Assembly (NCBI RefSeq): GCF_014324365.1
Contig: NZ_QEIG01000028.1
Span: 1 to 64,000 of the forward strand
Origin: Algoriphagus sp. AK58
Lineage (GTDB): Bacteria > Bacteroidota > Bacteroidia > Cytophagales > Cyclobacteriaceae
Reading direction: 5' to 3'
DNA length: 64,000 bases
The translations under genes were made by a program, and so were the position numbers. This document shows, piece after piece, positions 22,770 through 30,844 of this stretch. Under the pieces are notes generated by a model. It ran no database searches. It was not told the DNA's origin and saw nothing but the letters and a program-made list of their open reading frames with translations. The first letter of the stretch is position 1; the number at the start of each line of letters is the position of its first letter.

Positions 22770-25181
22770 ATGGCAGTAAAATCACAAGCTAGGGCTTTAG
22801 AATCGCCCACACTTCAGGAAAAGGAAATATTGGAGGATTTCAGAGTAGCAGTCCTGAGTAGGCATGCTTCCCTGATGGGAAGGAAAGAAGTGTTTATGGG
22901 GAAAGCCAAGTTTGGAATTTTTGGAGATGGTAAAGAATTGGCTCAAATCGCTATGGCGAAGGCTTTCAAGAAAGGTGATTTCAGATCGGGATATTACCGT
23001 GATCAGACCTTTATGATGGCCCTGGGCGAGCTTAGTGTTCAGCAATATTTTGCCCAACTCTATGCTCATACCAACGTGGAGGCAGATCCTGCCAGTGCCG
23101 GTCGATTGATGAATGGGCACTTTGCCACCCGGTCGATTCATGAAGATGGTACCTGGAAAGATCTGACCAAGATGTATAACTCAGCGGCTGATATTTCTCC
23201 GACTGCTGCACAAATGCCTAAGTTGCTCGGCTTGGCCTATGCTTCCAAATTGTTTAGAGAAAATAAAGGTTTGAAAGGCTTAACCCAGTTTTCAGTAAAT
23301 GGTAATGAGGTGGCTTGGGGAACTATTGGGAATGCATCTACCTCTGAGGGGATGTTTTTCGAATCAATCAATGCAGCAGGAGTACTCCAAGTCCCTATGG
23401 TAATTTCTATCTGGGATGATGGGTATGGGATTTCAGTACCTCAAGAATTTCATACGACCAAAGGAAGCATCTCCGAGGTATTGTTGGGCTTCCAGCGTAC
23501 TGAAACAGAAAAAGGCTTTGAAATCTTAAGAGTTAAAGGTTGGGACTATGAAGCTTTGGTGCAGGCATTTTCTTATGCCGGAAATTTGGCAAGAACGGGT
23601 CATGTACCTGTCCTTATCCATGTGGATGAAATGACTCAGCCGCAGGGACATTCTACTTCAGGATCCCATGAGAGATATAAGTCTGCCGAAAGACTTCAGT
23701 GGGAAAAAGAATGGGACTGTATTGCCAAGTTTCGCGAGTACATTATTTCTAATGGGATAACTACCGCTGACCGATTAGATGAAATTGAATCAGAAGCAAA
23801 GGCGGAAGTTAAGCGACAAAAAGACGCTGCATGGAATGATTTTTCCAAGGAAATCAAAGATGAAATGGAAGCGGCCATTCTCTTGATTCGGGGGGCGGCT
23901 GAAAAATCAAATAGAAAAGTGGTTCTGCTTCAAATGGCAGAAGATCTCAAGAAGACGATAAATCCAATCCGAAAGGATGTCATTAGTACCGTTAGAAAAG
24001 CCCTTTTGCTACTTCGAGCTGAAAATGAATCGGTAAAAGGAGACTTGAAATCATGGTATGAAAGTCAAGCTTTAAAGAATCATGATCGATACAGCAGTCA
24101 CTTATATACTGAAACCGAATTCTCGGCTTTGAAAGTAAAGGAGGTTCCTGCCCGAATTGATGAAAAGTCACCCATGGTAGACGGAAGGGAAGTGCTTCAG
24201 GCATTCTTCGACTATACTTTAGAACATGATCCAAGATTCTTTGCCTTTGGTGAAGATGTGGGAAAAATAGGGGATGTAAATCAGGCATTTGCTGGCTTAC
24301 AGGCAAAGCATGGTGAGTGGAGAGTGACTGATACAGGCATTCGTGAATGTACCATTGTAGGACAGGGGATCGGGGCTGCCCTAAGAGGTCTTAGACCCAT
24401 GGCTGAAATCCAGTATCTGGATTATTTACTTTATGGGTTGCAGATGCTTTCTGATGATTTGGCTTCTCTCCACTACAGAACCAAAGGTGGTCAAAAAGCT
24501 CCTTTGATAGTCAGAACCCGCGGACATCGTCTTGAGGGAGTTTGGCATGCTGGCTCTCCGATGGGTATGATCTTGTCTACACTGAGAGGAATGATGGTAT
24601 GTGTGCCTCGTGATATGACCCAAGCGGCAGGGATGTACAATACCCTTCTCAAATCAGATGATCCTGCAATTGTGATCGAGTGTCTGAATGGTTACCGACT
24701 CAAAGAGCAATTGCCACATAACATTGGTGAATACACCGTTCCTCTTGGAAAGCCGGAGATTCTCCGGGAAGGTCATGACGTGACGGTAGTCACGTACGGA
24801 AGTATGTGCCGAATCGTGATGGAGGCTGCCTCTGAACTTGCAGAAATTGGAATTTCAGTAGAAGTGATTGATGTTCAGACTTTGCTTCCATTTGATATCC
24901 ATGGAGTAATAGGTAAATCCATCCAAAAGACCAATCGAGTGATTTTCGCAGATGAGGATGTGCCGGGTGGGGCAACAGCCTTCATGCTTCAGCAGGTCTT
25001 GGATCATCAGGATGTGTTTAAGTTTTTGGATTCCGAACCACAAACTTTACCCGCCAAGGCTCACCGTCCGGCATATTCTTCGGATGGAGATTATTTCTCC
25101 AAGCCAAGTTCTGACGATGTAGTAGAAAAGGTTTATCAGCTGATGCATGAAACCAACCCCAGAAAATATCCATCCATATAA
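22770..25181 (+). CDS. 2-oxoacid dehydrogenase E1, fused alpha and beta subunits
   Basis: 803 residues. Residues 1-360 are an E1 alpha chain (YYRDQTFMMALGE; PQGHSTSGSHERYKS), residues 455-803 an E1 beta chain (REVLQAFFDYTLEHDPRFFAFGEDVG; TDTGIRECTIVGQGIGAALRG; GSMCRIVMEAA). It is most similar in layout to branched-chain or pyruvate-type E1 and would feed an E2/E3 complex not encoded here. The TPP/Mg motif is atypical: the usual GDG is GNA in IGNASTSEG and the usual N-N about 28 residues later is D-D in ISIWDDGYG. Single-gene transcript between a strong promoter and terminator. Confidence 0.92.
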   Translation: MAVKSQARALESPTLQEKEILEDFRVAVLSRHASLMGRKEVFMGKAKFGIFGDGKELAQIAMAKAFKKGDFRSGYYRDQTFMMALGELSVQQYFAQLYAHTNVEADPASAGRLMNGHFATRSIHEDGTWKDLTKMYNSAADISPTAAQMPKLLGLAYASKLFRENKGLKGLTQFSVNGNEVAWGTIGNASTSEGMFFESINAAGVLQVPMVISIWDDGYGISVPQEFHTTKGSISEVLLGFQRTETEKGFEILRVKGWDYEALVQAFSYAGNLARTGHVPVLIHVDEMTQPQGHSTSGSHERYKSAERLQWEKEWDCIAKFREYIISNGITTADRLDEIESEAKAEVKRQKDAAWNDFSKEIKDEMEAAILLIRGAAEKSNRKVVLLQMAEDLKKTINPIRKDVISTVRKALLLLRAENESVKGDLKSWYESQALKNHDRYSSHLYTETEFSALKVKEVPARIDEKSPMVDGREVLQAFFDYTLEHDPRFFAFGEDVGKIGDVNQAFAGLQAKHGEWRVTDTGIRECTIVGQGIGAALRGLRPMAEIQYLDYLLYGLQMLSDDLASLHYRTKGGQKAPLIVRTRGHRLEGVWHAGSPMGMILSTLRGMMVCVPRDMTQAAGMYNTLLKSDDPAIVIECLNGYRLKEQLPHNIGEYTVPLGKPEILREGHDVTVVTYGSMCRIVMEAASELAEIGISVEVIDVQTLLPFDIHGVIGKSIQKTNRVIFADEDVPGGATAFMLQQVLDHQDVFKFLDSEPQTLPAKAHRPAYSSDGDYFSKPSSDDVVEKVYQLMHETNPRKYPSI

Positions 25182-25192
25182 GCGTTGGGTAT

Positions 25193-25236
25193 AAAAAAGA
25201 AGAGGCAGTCAATTTTGACTGCCTCTTCTTTTTTTA
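25193..25236. terminator. Bidirectional terminator after E1
   Basis: Perfect 13-bp stem AAGAGGCAGTCAA with its complement and a 2-nt loop, A-rich on the left, seven T on the right. Serves the E1 gene and the convergent lipoprotein gene, whose stop it touches. Confidence 0.9.
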
Positions 25237-25908
25237 ATTCCTCGTGATTTGTCTAAGTGTCACATCTGGGCTGGATACCTCATTTGATTTATTGAGTGCC
25301 CTATCTTGGATTCTGACATCAATTTTTAAAGAATCATTTCTAAAAATAGATTCCCAACCGGAAGATAACATTCTATAAGTGATAAATCCTTCTACCGGTT
25401 GACCTTCTTCAGTAGTCAAAACTCTTGGAAATCGACCGTTGAACGTGGTAAAAAAAGGAGGATTCTCCCAGACAAATTCAGTGTATCTACCGTTTCTTTT
25501 TATGAAAAACCTTACAAAAATATTGTACTGATTTTCATTTGGATCAACCCAAACTGTATCTCTAACCACCTGATTATTGACGATAGGATTTATTACCCAG
25601 TCAATTGGATTGAAAGTAGGAGCTTGGGCAGGCCTTCTAGAATAAACTATTAGGTTACCCGCTTGGTCTCTAATATAGGTGTATGGATTGAAAGGAGGGT
25701 TTATGTCAGTGGCTGATAAGCCTAAATCACCCTCTGCATCCTTGAATTTTAATGTGAGTATCAAAGAGTCAGGCCCTGATGTTGGGACATATTCCAAATT
25801 TGAAAATTCTATTTCGGGAACGCTTGGGAAATTTTCGGGAGGGCTGATGCAGGAGCTTCCTAAAAGCGCCAATCCAAACAATAATCCCGAATAGTTTTTG
25901 AATCGCAT
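25234..25908 (-). CDS. Hypothetical lipoprotein
   Basis: 224 residues with a clear lipoprotein signal (LALLGSSCISPP, Cys20). The mature part is beta-rich, beginning with PSVPEIEFSNLEYV and a LKFKDAEGDLGL segment like the aspartate-rich turns of Ig-like or cadherin-like folds. I do not recognise a named family. Cell-envelope location is predicted; upstream is the divergent LuxE-like gene, downstream the E1 terminator. Confidence 0.75.
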   Translation of the reverse strand: MRFKNYSGLLFGLALLGSSCISPPENFPSVPEIEFSNLEYVPTSGPDSLILTLKFKDAEGDLGLSATDINPPFNPYTYIRDQAGNLIVYSRRPAQAPTFNPIDWVINPIVNNQVVRDTVWVDPNENQYNIFVRFFIKRNGRYTEFVWENPPFFTTFNGRFPRVLTTEEGQPVEGFITYRMLSSGWESIFRNDSLKIDVRIQDRALNKSNEVSSPDVTLRQITRN

Positions 25909-25978
25909 GCGATGAAGGTAAATTTACTTCCTAAAATAAGGTAAGTTTTTTCCACTGGAAAACTCAAATTATAAAACG

Positions 25979-26974
25979 ATGCTAGAATTCAAAAGTTTTT
26001 CAGAAAGGTTGGATAATTTGGCTCCTGACCAATTTGAAGACTTTGCCTTGGAGCTCTTTCAATTTCAGGCTTATCACAACGCTGTTTATAAAGCCTATAT
26101 AGCTGCAAGGAGAATTGAAATCTCCTCAGTGAAAAAGCTGACCGACATCCCATTTCTTCCCATCCGTTTTTTTAAAGATGCTTCGGTTGTTTGTGGAAAT
26201 CCAGCGGATTTTCATTCCTTTTACTCCAGTAGTGGGACTACAGGAATGATTACCAGCAAGCATTTTATCTGGTCCGAATCTTGGTATCTCGGCCATGCCA
26301 AGAGGATTTTTGAAAAGGAATATGGAACATTGACGGATTTTCATGTACTCGCCCTTCTTCCTGCCTATTTGGAAAGGCCAGGCAGTAGCTTGGTTTCGAT
26401 GGCTAAATATTTTATCGAGGAAAGTCGATCGGAACACTCCGGATTTTACTTGTATAACCAGGAAGAACTGTTGGAAAACCTCAATTATCTCAAAGACAGT
26501 GATCGAAAAGTACTCCTGTTGGGAGTTACCTTTGCCCTATTGGACCTTGCGGATTCCAAACGAAGCTTTAGTAAGATGAATAATCTGATTGTCATGGAGA
26601 CTGGAGGGATGAAGGGAAGAAGGAGAGAAATGATCAGAGAGGAAGTTCATGAAATAGTAAAGGCATATTTTGAGGTGGATGCCATTCATTCAGAATACGG
26701 GATGACAGAGTTGATGTCCCAAGCTTATTCAAAAGGTGATGGAAAATATACACTTCCTTCTACTATGCGCGTTTACCTTAGGGATATCAATGATCCTTTT
26801 GCCTGGACAAGAAGGTCCCAGGGGGGAATTAACATTATTGACCTGGGTAATTTTCATTCCTGTGCCTTTATCGAAACACAGGATTTGGGAAAATTTGATG
26901 AAAGCGGATATTTGGAAGTTTTGGGGAGGTTTGACAACTCAGAACTCCGGGGATGTAACTTGTTGGTGCAGTAA
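25979..26974 (+). CDS. LuxE-like acyl-protein synthetase / adenylating enzyme
   Basis: 331 residues. The AMP-binding signature SFYSSSGTTGMITSKH lies near residue 81; IPFLPIRFFKDASVV before it and DLGNFHSCAFIETQDLGKFD plus LEVLGRFDNSELRGCNLLVQ at the end follow the LuxE/PaaK-like plan. LuxE activates a fatty acid as acyl-AMP and holds it as an enzyme thioester; in Bacteroidota the natural substrate of such free-standing copies is not known. No reductase (LuxC) is nearby. Cytoplasmic. Confidence 0.85.
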   Translation: MLEFKSFSERLDNLAPDQFEDFALELFQFQAYHNAVYKAYIAARRIEISSVKKLTDIPFLPIRFFKDASVVCGNPADFHSFYSSSGTTGMITSKHFIWSESWYLGHAKRIFEKEYGTLTDFHVLALLPAYLERPGSSLVSMAKYFIEESRSEHSGFYLYNQEELLENLNYLKDSDRKVLLLGVTFALLDLADSKRSFSKMNNLIVMETGGMKGRRREMIREEVHEIVKAYFEVDAIHSEYGMTELMSQAYSKGDGKYTLPSTMRVYLRDINDPFAWTRRSQGGINIIDLGNFHSCAFIETQDLGKFDESGYLEVLGRFDNSELRGCNLLVQ

Positions 26975-27103
26975 TTGCTATCTTAAAAATTATTAAACAT
27001 ATTTAAACAATTAAATCTATTTGAAGGCCGGGCATGTCGTACATAGCACTATCTGGTATACCTTCCTGGATCTGATTAAGATTAAAAAATAAACTATATA
27101 CTC

Positions 27104-27223
27104 ATGAAAAGATTGGCCTCAATCGCACTATTAATCGGTATTTTAGCTCTCGGAGCTTGTGCTTCTAGCAAACCTTGTCCTGCTTACGCAAAGGCCCCGC
27201 TACAAGAAAAAGCCAACAGTTAA
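27104..27223 (+). CDS. 39-residue lipoprotein
   Basis: A very short but well-formed gene: MKRLASIALLIGILALGACA has a textbook signal with lipobox ALGAC (Cys19), leaving a mature peptide of only about 21 residues that begins CASSKPCPAYAKAPL. It is followed at once by a strong terminator and lies 129 nt after the LuxE-like gene. The lipobox, the terminator and the absence of any competing frame support a real gene. Function unknown. Confidence 0.75.
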   Translation: MKRLASIALLIGILALGACASSKPCPAYAKAPLQEKANS

Positions 27224-27224
27224 A

Positions 27225-27259
27225 AAAATATGCTGACCTCAATAGTCAGCATATTTTTT
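27225..27259. terminator. Bidirectional terminator
   Basis: AAAATATGCTGAC/GTCAGCATATTTT stem with a 6-nt loop and T-run. It ends the 39-residue lipoprotein transcript and overlaps the last codons of the convergent regulator gene. Confidence 0.88.
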
Positions 27260-28396
27260 TACATCCTCCAGGCTGATGGTGGGTTCTCCTAATATCACCA
27301 ATCTTTCTACCACATTTCTCAATTCCCTGATATTTCCAGTCCAAGGAAATTCCTGAAGTTTGGAGACTGCATCTGGAGTAATTCTTTTTTTGGCATCTCC
27401 ATTCTCTTGGGCGATATCATCCAAAAATTTATCAATCAGCAGAGGAATGTCTTCTTTCCTGTCCTTTAGTGCAGGCACCTGAATTAATATCACACTGAGG
27501 CGGTGATACAAGTCCTCTCTGAACCTTCCTGCCTCGATTTCCTTTTTCAAGTCTTTGTTGGTAGCGGCTAATACCCGAACATCCACTTTGATGTCTTTAT
27601 CGCTTCCCACTCTGTTGATCAGATTTTCCTGTAGGGCACGGAGAACTTTTGATTGGGCAGATAATGACATATCTCCGATTTCATCCAAAAAGAGTGTACC
27701 CCCCTGTGCCTGTTCAAATTTGCCCGCTCTTTGCTTATGAGCAGAAGTAAAGGCGCCTTTTTCATGTCCAAACAACTCTGATTCAATAAGTTCGGAAGGA
27801 ATCGCAGCGCAGTTAACAGCTACAAAAGGCTCTTCCTGACGGTTACTTTTCTGATGAATCCAATGGGCTACGAGTTCCTTACCAGTACCGTTTGGACCTG
27901 TAATCAGAACCCTTGCATCAGTTGGAGCTACCTTTTCTATTGTGTTTTTTACTCGGGCTATGGCTGGGGATTCACCCACCATATCGAATTTTTTGGATAG
28001 CTTTTTTTTGAGAACCTTCGTTTCTGTGACGAGCTGCTTTTTGTCCAATGCATTTCGAACTGTCAATAAGAGCCTGTTGAGATCAGGAGGTTTAGGAATA
28101 AAATCAAAGGCTCCCTTTTTGGTAGCTTCCACGGCAGTTTCTATACTTCCATGTGCAGAGATCATGATAAACTGCGGGGATTTATCCAAGGCCTTTGCCT
28201 GGTCTAGAACTTCAATTCCATCCATTTTAGGCATTTTCACATCGCAAAGGACTAAATCAAATTCCTCGTCTTTGATTTTTTGAAGACCTTCTTCTCCATC
28301 TTGGGCTTCGGTAACTTCAAATTTTTCGTATTCAAGGATCTCTCTTAAAGAGGCGCGAATAAATCGCTCGTCGTCAATGATCAGAATTTTTGGCAT
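27239..28396 (-). CDS. Sigma-54 activator with receiver domain but no DNA-binding domain
   Basis: 385 residues. Residues 1-120 are a response-regulator receiver (acidic DDE at 8-10, phosphoacceptor Asp52 in LVLCDVKMPKMDG, Lys in FIPKPPD). Residues 140-370 are the AAA+ sigma-54 interaction domain: Walker A ITGPNGTGKELVAH, the sigma-54-contacting loop GAFTSA (canonical GAFTGA, G to S), Walker B LFLDEIGDM, and the arginine-finger region FREDLYHRLSV. The protein stops soon after NVVERLVILG, so the Fis-type helix-turn-helix of NtrC is absent. It may activate from solution, as FlgR of Helicobacter does. No sensor kinase gene is adjacent. Confidence 0.92.
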   Translation of the reverse strand: MPKILIIDDERFIRASLREILEYEKFEVTEAQDGEEGLQKIKDEEFDLVLCDVKMPKMDGIEVLDQAKALDKSPQFIMISAHGSIETAVEATKKGAFDFIPKPPDLNRLLLTVRNALDKKQLVTETKVLKKKLSKKFDMVGESPAIARVKNTIEKVAPTDARVLITGPNGTGKELVAHWIHQKSNRQEEPFVAVNCAAIPSELIESELFGHEKGAFTSAHKQRAGKFEQAQGGTLFLDEIGDMSLSAQSKVLRALQENLINRVGSDKDIKVDVRVLAATNKDLKKEIEAGRFREDLYHRLSVILIQVPALKDRKEDIPLLIDKFLDDIAQENGDAKKRITPDAVSKLQEFPWTGNIRELRNVVERLVILGEPTISLEDVKKYADY

Positions 28397-28416
28397 GATG
28401 TAAATTAAGTAAAAAA

Positions 28417-28815
28417 GTGCAAGTCTATAAGCCGGGTTCTGTTCTCCGATTGCTCGGAGCTCCTGTCATTTATCTCGATCCTGATTCACACCAGGACTCT
28501 ATCGATCTACCCACCCCGGAATTCTCCTCCGAAGAGAAGAAATCGAACGAGCAGCTCTTTGCCCGAGGCCTATTTGATCTTTCAACCCATAAGGTTTGCC
28601 GTGCCTCCTTCATCACTGTCGGAGCGGTGGGCTCTTACTCCACCTTTTCACCCTTTCCCTTCGCCAAGCTCGGGGTGGTTTGTTTTCTGTGGCACTATCT
28701 GTCCTTTAACCGTCACCAGTCAAAGTCCTTCCCGTTAGGAAGTATGGCGCTCTGTGTTGCCCGGACTTTCCTCCCACCCGATTGTTATCGGGAGAGCGAC
28801 AAGACGACTTGCACG
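28417..28815 (-). ncRNA. rnpB: RNase P RNA (bacterial class A)
   Basis: Read on the minus strand the RNA starts GTGCAAGTCGTC and ends AGACTTGCAC, the two ends forming stem P1, followed by a T6 run. The universal 5' core GAGGAAAGTCCGGGC (about 28759-28773) and the 3' core AGAACCCGGCTTA (about 28428-28440) are intact. Length near 399 nt is normal. It processes the 5' ends of tRNAs. The open frames across this stretch on the plus strand are artefacts. A TACTTTG at 28819-28825, one base shorter than TAnnTTTG, lies just upstream of the predicted 5' end. Confidence 0.96.
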
Positions 28816-28987
28816 GTGCAAAGTACGGGAATTTCGGTTAAAGGGTTAAAAAACTAAAGCCTAACCCGTGTGAAAATATGCTTTTGAAAAAAAAATCATT
28901 TTTTTTTTCACTTCGGTAAAACTTTCTTGATAAAACCCTGTTCTATATTCAAAAGGCTTAAATAGCTTTTCTTCATAGTGCTGGGTT

Positions 28988-29019
28988 GAGCCGCTCCGAT
29001 AGGAGCGGTTCTTTTTTTT
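28988..29019 (+). terminator. Orphan intrinsic terminator
   Basis: 10-bp stem GAGCCGCTCC/GGAGCGGTTC (one G-U pair) with a GATA loop and eight T on the plus strand. No plus-strand gene precedes it; the nearest one upstream ends at 27223. It may end a small RNA starting between about 28860 and 28950. Confidence 0.8.
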
Positions 29020-29047
29020 GCCGATCTGATCCCTTTCGGTAATTGAT

Positions 29048-29055
29048 TATCTTTG
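29048..29055 (+). promoter_or_regulatory. -7 element TATCTTTG for the DUF3109 gene
   Basis: Exact TAnnTTTG match 15 nt before the ATG. It includes the TTG that would otherwise extend the reading frame, so it argues for the ATG at 29071. Confidence 0.55.
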
Positions 29056-29070
29056 GCAAAAAATAGATTT

Positions 29071-29634
29071 ATGATTCTTGTGGGTAATGCCGTCTTGTCT
29101 GATGATATAAAAGAAAACTTTTTTGTCTGTGATCTGGAGGCTTGCAAAGGGGCCTGTTGTGTAGAAGGCGATGCCGGAGCTCCCCTTGAGGATGAGGAAA
29201 CCCAAATTTTAGAGGAAATCTATCCCATAGTCAAAGATTACATTACCGAGGAGGGTCGTCAGGCCATTGAGACTCAGGGAACTTGGGTGGTAGATAAAGA
29301 TGGGGATAAGGTGACGCCTACAATAGGCAATAACCGAGAATGTGCCTATGCGCTATATGATGACCGTGGGATATTAAAATGCGGAATTGAGCAGGCTTAT
29401 TTGGATGGGAAGATTTCTTGGAAAAAGCCCATTTCCTGTCACCTTTATCCAATCCGAATTACAAAGTATGATCAATTTGACGCGGTCAATTACGACAGGT
29501 GGCATATATGTGATCCTGCTTGCCAATTGGGAAAAAGCCTCCAAGTGCCACTTTATCGTTTTTTAAAAGAGGCCCTGATCCGGAAGTACGGAGAAGCTTG
29601 GTATGAGGAGTTACTGGCTGAGATCGAGGGTTAA
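29071..29634 (+). CDS. DUF3109 family protein (cysteine-rich, YkgJ-like)
   Basis: 187 residues. Cysteines are arranged in [23 protein letters not shown] near residue 18, RECAYALY and LKCGIEQAY in the middle, [11 protein letters not shown] near 125 and [10 protein letters not shown] near 150, the DUF3109 pattern that probably binds a metal or Fe-S cluster. Biological role unknown. The start is set at the ATG because the earlier TTG lies within the -7 element. Cytoplasmic, no signal. Confidence 0.92.
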   Translation: MILVGNAVLSDDIKENFFVCDLEACKGACCVEGDAGAPLEDEETQILEEIYPIVKDYITEEGRQAIETQGTWVVDKDGDKVTPTIGNNRECAYALYDDRGILKCGIEQAYLDGKISWKKPISCHLYPIRITKYDQFDAVNYDRWHICDPACQLGKSLQVPLYRFLKEALIRKYGEAWYEELLAEIEG

Positions 29635-29715
29635 GGTTTACCTTAATCCTACAGGAAATGAATCAAAAAAAATTAAAGGAATGGTAAAAGGTGAGTTGTT
29701 GGAATAAAAATGTCC

Positions 29716-30423
29716 TCACAAGGTTTTCCTTCTTATGAGTTCCTCAAAGGCAAATTTGGCTATTTTATGATATCCCAAGTCGGAAGGATGGACCTGGTCT
29801 TCTGAAAAAAAATCCGGACTTAAATCAAGAGAAATGGGTTCAAATACAATTTTTGAATTTTCCCTTGAAACCTTAATCATTTCTTTTTGAAGGAAATCCC
29901 TTTGGATCCTAAGGAATGCTTTCATTTTAGCAGAAAAGGCAGGGAAAAGGTGAACCGGTGGAATGTCTGCCAAATAGATCCACTCAGGCTGATTTTCGGA
30001 ACTTATACGGGTAATCAATTCTTTCAGGTGATTTTGGAAGTCTGAAGGACTGGTGAGTTTGAAACAATCATTTGCTCCCAAAAAGAGCATCAAACCTTTA
30101 ATTTTATCAGGCCGATAAGGATAGGAAAATTCCAAAAGAGAATAGGCATCCTTTGCTGTAAGTCCATTTTTACCGAAGTTTTCGACGGTATACTGATTTC
30201 CAAAAAGGCGTGAAAAATAGCCAGCCAAAGAGTCTTCAATAGAACTTGCCCCAACTCCTGCAGCGGTAGATTCTCCCAAGATGAGTATTTTTTCTTTACC
30301 GATCCCAAATCGTGCATATTCTGAAACCGGAGAAAGTTTTACTCCATTTTCTCGGATTTTTGCTGCTTCGGAAATCAAAAAGGGCAAATTGGGAATAAGC
30401 TTGAGCTTAAATAGCCAATACAT
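29716..30423 (-). CDS. SGNH/GDSL-type esterase
   Basis: 235 residues. Block I is KILILGESTAAGVGAS (Glu replaces the Asp of GDS, common in this subfamily), block III LMLFLGANDCFKL, block V SEDQVHPSDLGYHKIA with Asp and His. The N-terminus is hydrophobic but short and not a clear signal peptide. Likely an acyl esterase or lysophospholipase; substrate unknown. It begins 5 nt after the SUI1-like gene, so the two are co-transcribed. Confidence 0.88.
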   Translation of the reverse strand: MYWLFKLKLIPNLPFLISEAAKIRENGVKLSPVSEYARFGIGKEKILILGESTAAGVGASSIEDSLAGYFSRLFGNQYTVENFGKNGLTAKDAYSLLEFSYPYRPDKIKGLMLFLGANDCFKLTSPSDFQNHLKELITRISSENQPEWIYLADIPPVHLFPAFSAKMKAFLRIQRDFLQKEMIKVSRENSKIVFEPISLDLSPDFFSEDQVHPSDLGYHKIAKFAFEELIRRKTL

Positions 30424-30428
30424 CCTTT

Positions 30429-30782
30429 TTAGCCACCTGCTTTTTTAGCCCCATATCCTGCTTGAAGGAGAACTTGCAACACCTTGTCACGATGATCTCC
30501 TTGAATCAGGATTTCTCCGTCTTTTGCCGTTCCGCCTACTCCGCATTTGTTTTTGAGAAGTTTGCCCAGTTCTTTGAGCGCTTCTTCGGTTCCGATAAAT
30601 CCTTCCACCAAAGTGACTTGCTTTCCGGCACGAGCCTTTTTGTCTAGCAATACTTTGAGTTTTTGTTGGGAGGGAGGAAGTGTTACCACTTCATCGTTTT
30701 CTCCAAAACTGTATTCGAAATTGTCCGAAGTCGAGTAGACTACCCCGTCACGTTTTTTCCAATCGTTGTTTTTCTTGCTCAT
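30429..30782 (-). CDS. SUI1/eIF1-like translation factor (YciH family)
   Basis: 117 residues from MSKKNNDWKKRDGVVYSTSD. The SUI1 domain is near residues 45-115: KKARAGKQVTLVEGFIGTEE, LLKNKCGVGGTAKDGEILIQGDHRDKVLQ, with the conserved K-x-x-C-G-x-G-G-T. Bacterial members may influence start-codon selection. The earlier in-frame ATG at 30812 lies inside the terminator of the upstream stress-protein gene, so the start at 30782 is preferred. Confidence 0.92.
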   Translation of the reverse strand: MSKKNNDWKKRDGVVYSTSDNFEYSFGENDEVVTLPPSQQKLKVLLDKKARAGKQVTLVEGFIGTEEALKELGKLLKNKCGVGGTAKDGEILIQGDHRDKVLQVLLQAGYGAKKAGG

Positions 30783-30792
30783 CGTGCGTTTC

Positions 30793-30823
30793 AAAAAAAA
30801 AGCCTGTCTCAATCAAGACAGGC
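30793..30823 (-). terminator. Terminator of the universal stress protein gene
   Basis: GCCTGTCT/AGACAGGC stem with a 6-nt loop; on the minus strand it is followed by nine T. Lies 22 nt after the uspA-like stop. Confidence 0.88.
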
Positions 30824-30844
30824 CTCAAAGGTAAGACTTTTAGA

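Noticed and set aside
28417-28857. A 146-codon plus-strand ORF
   Set aside because: It runs antisense through RNase P RNA, whose core motifs and P1 stem are clear; coding is an artefact.
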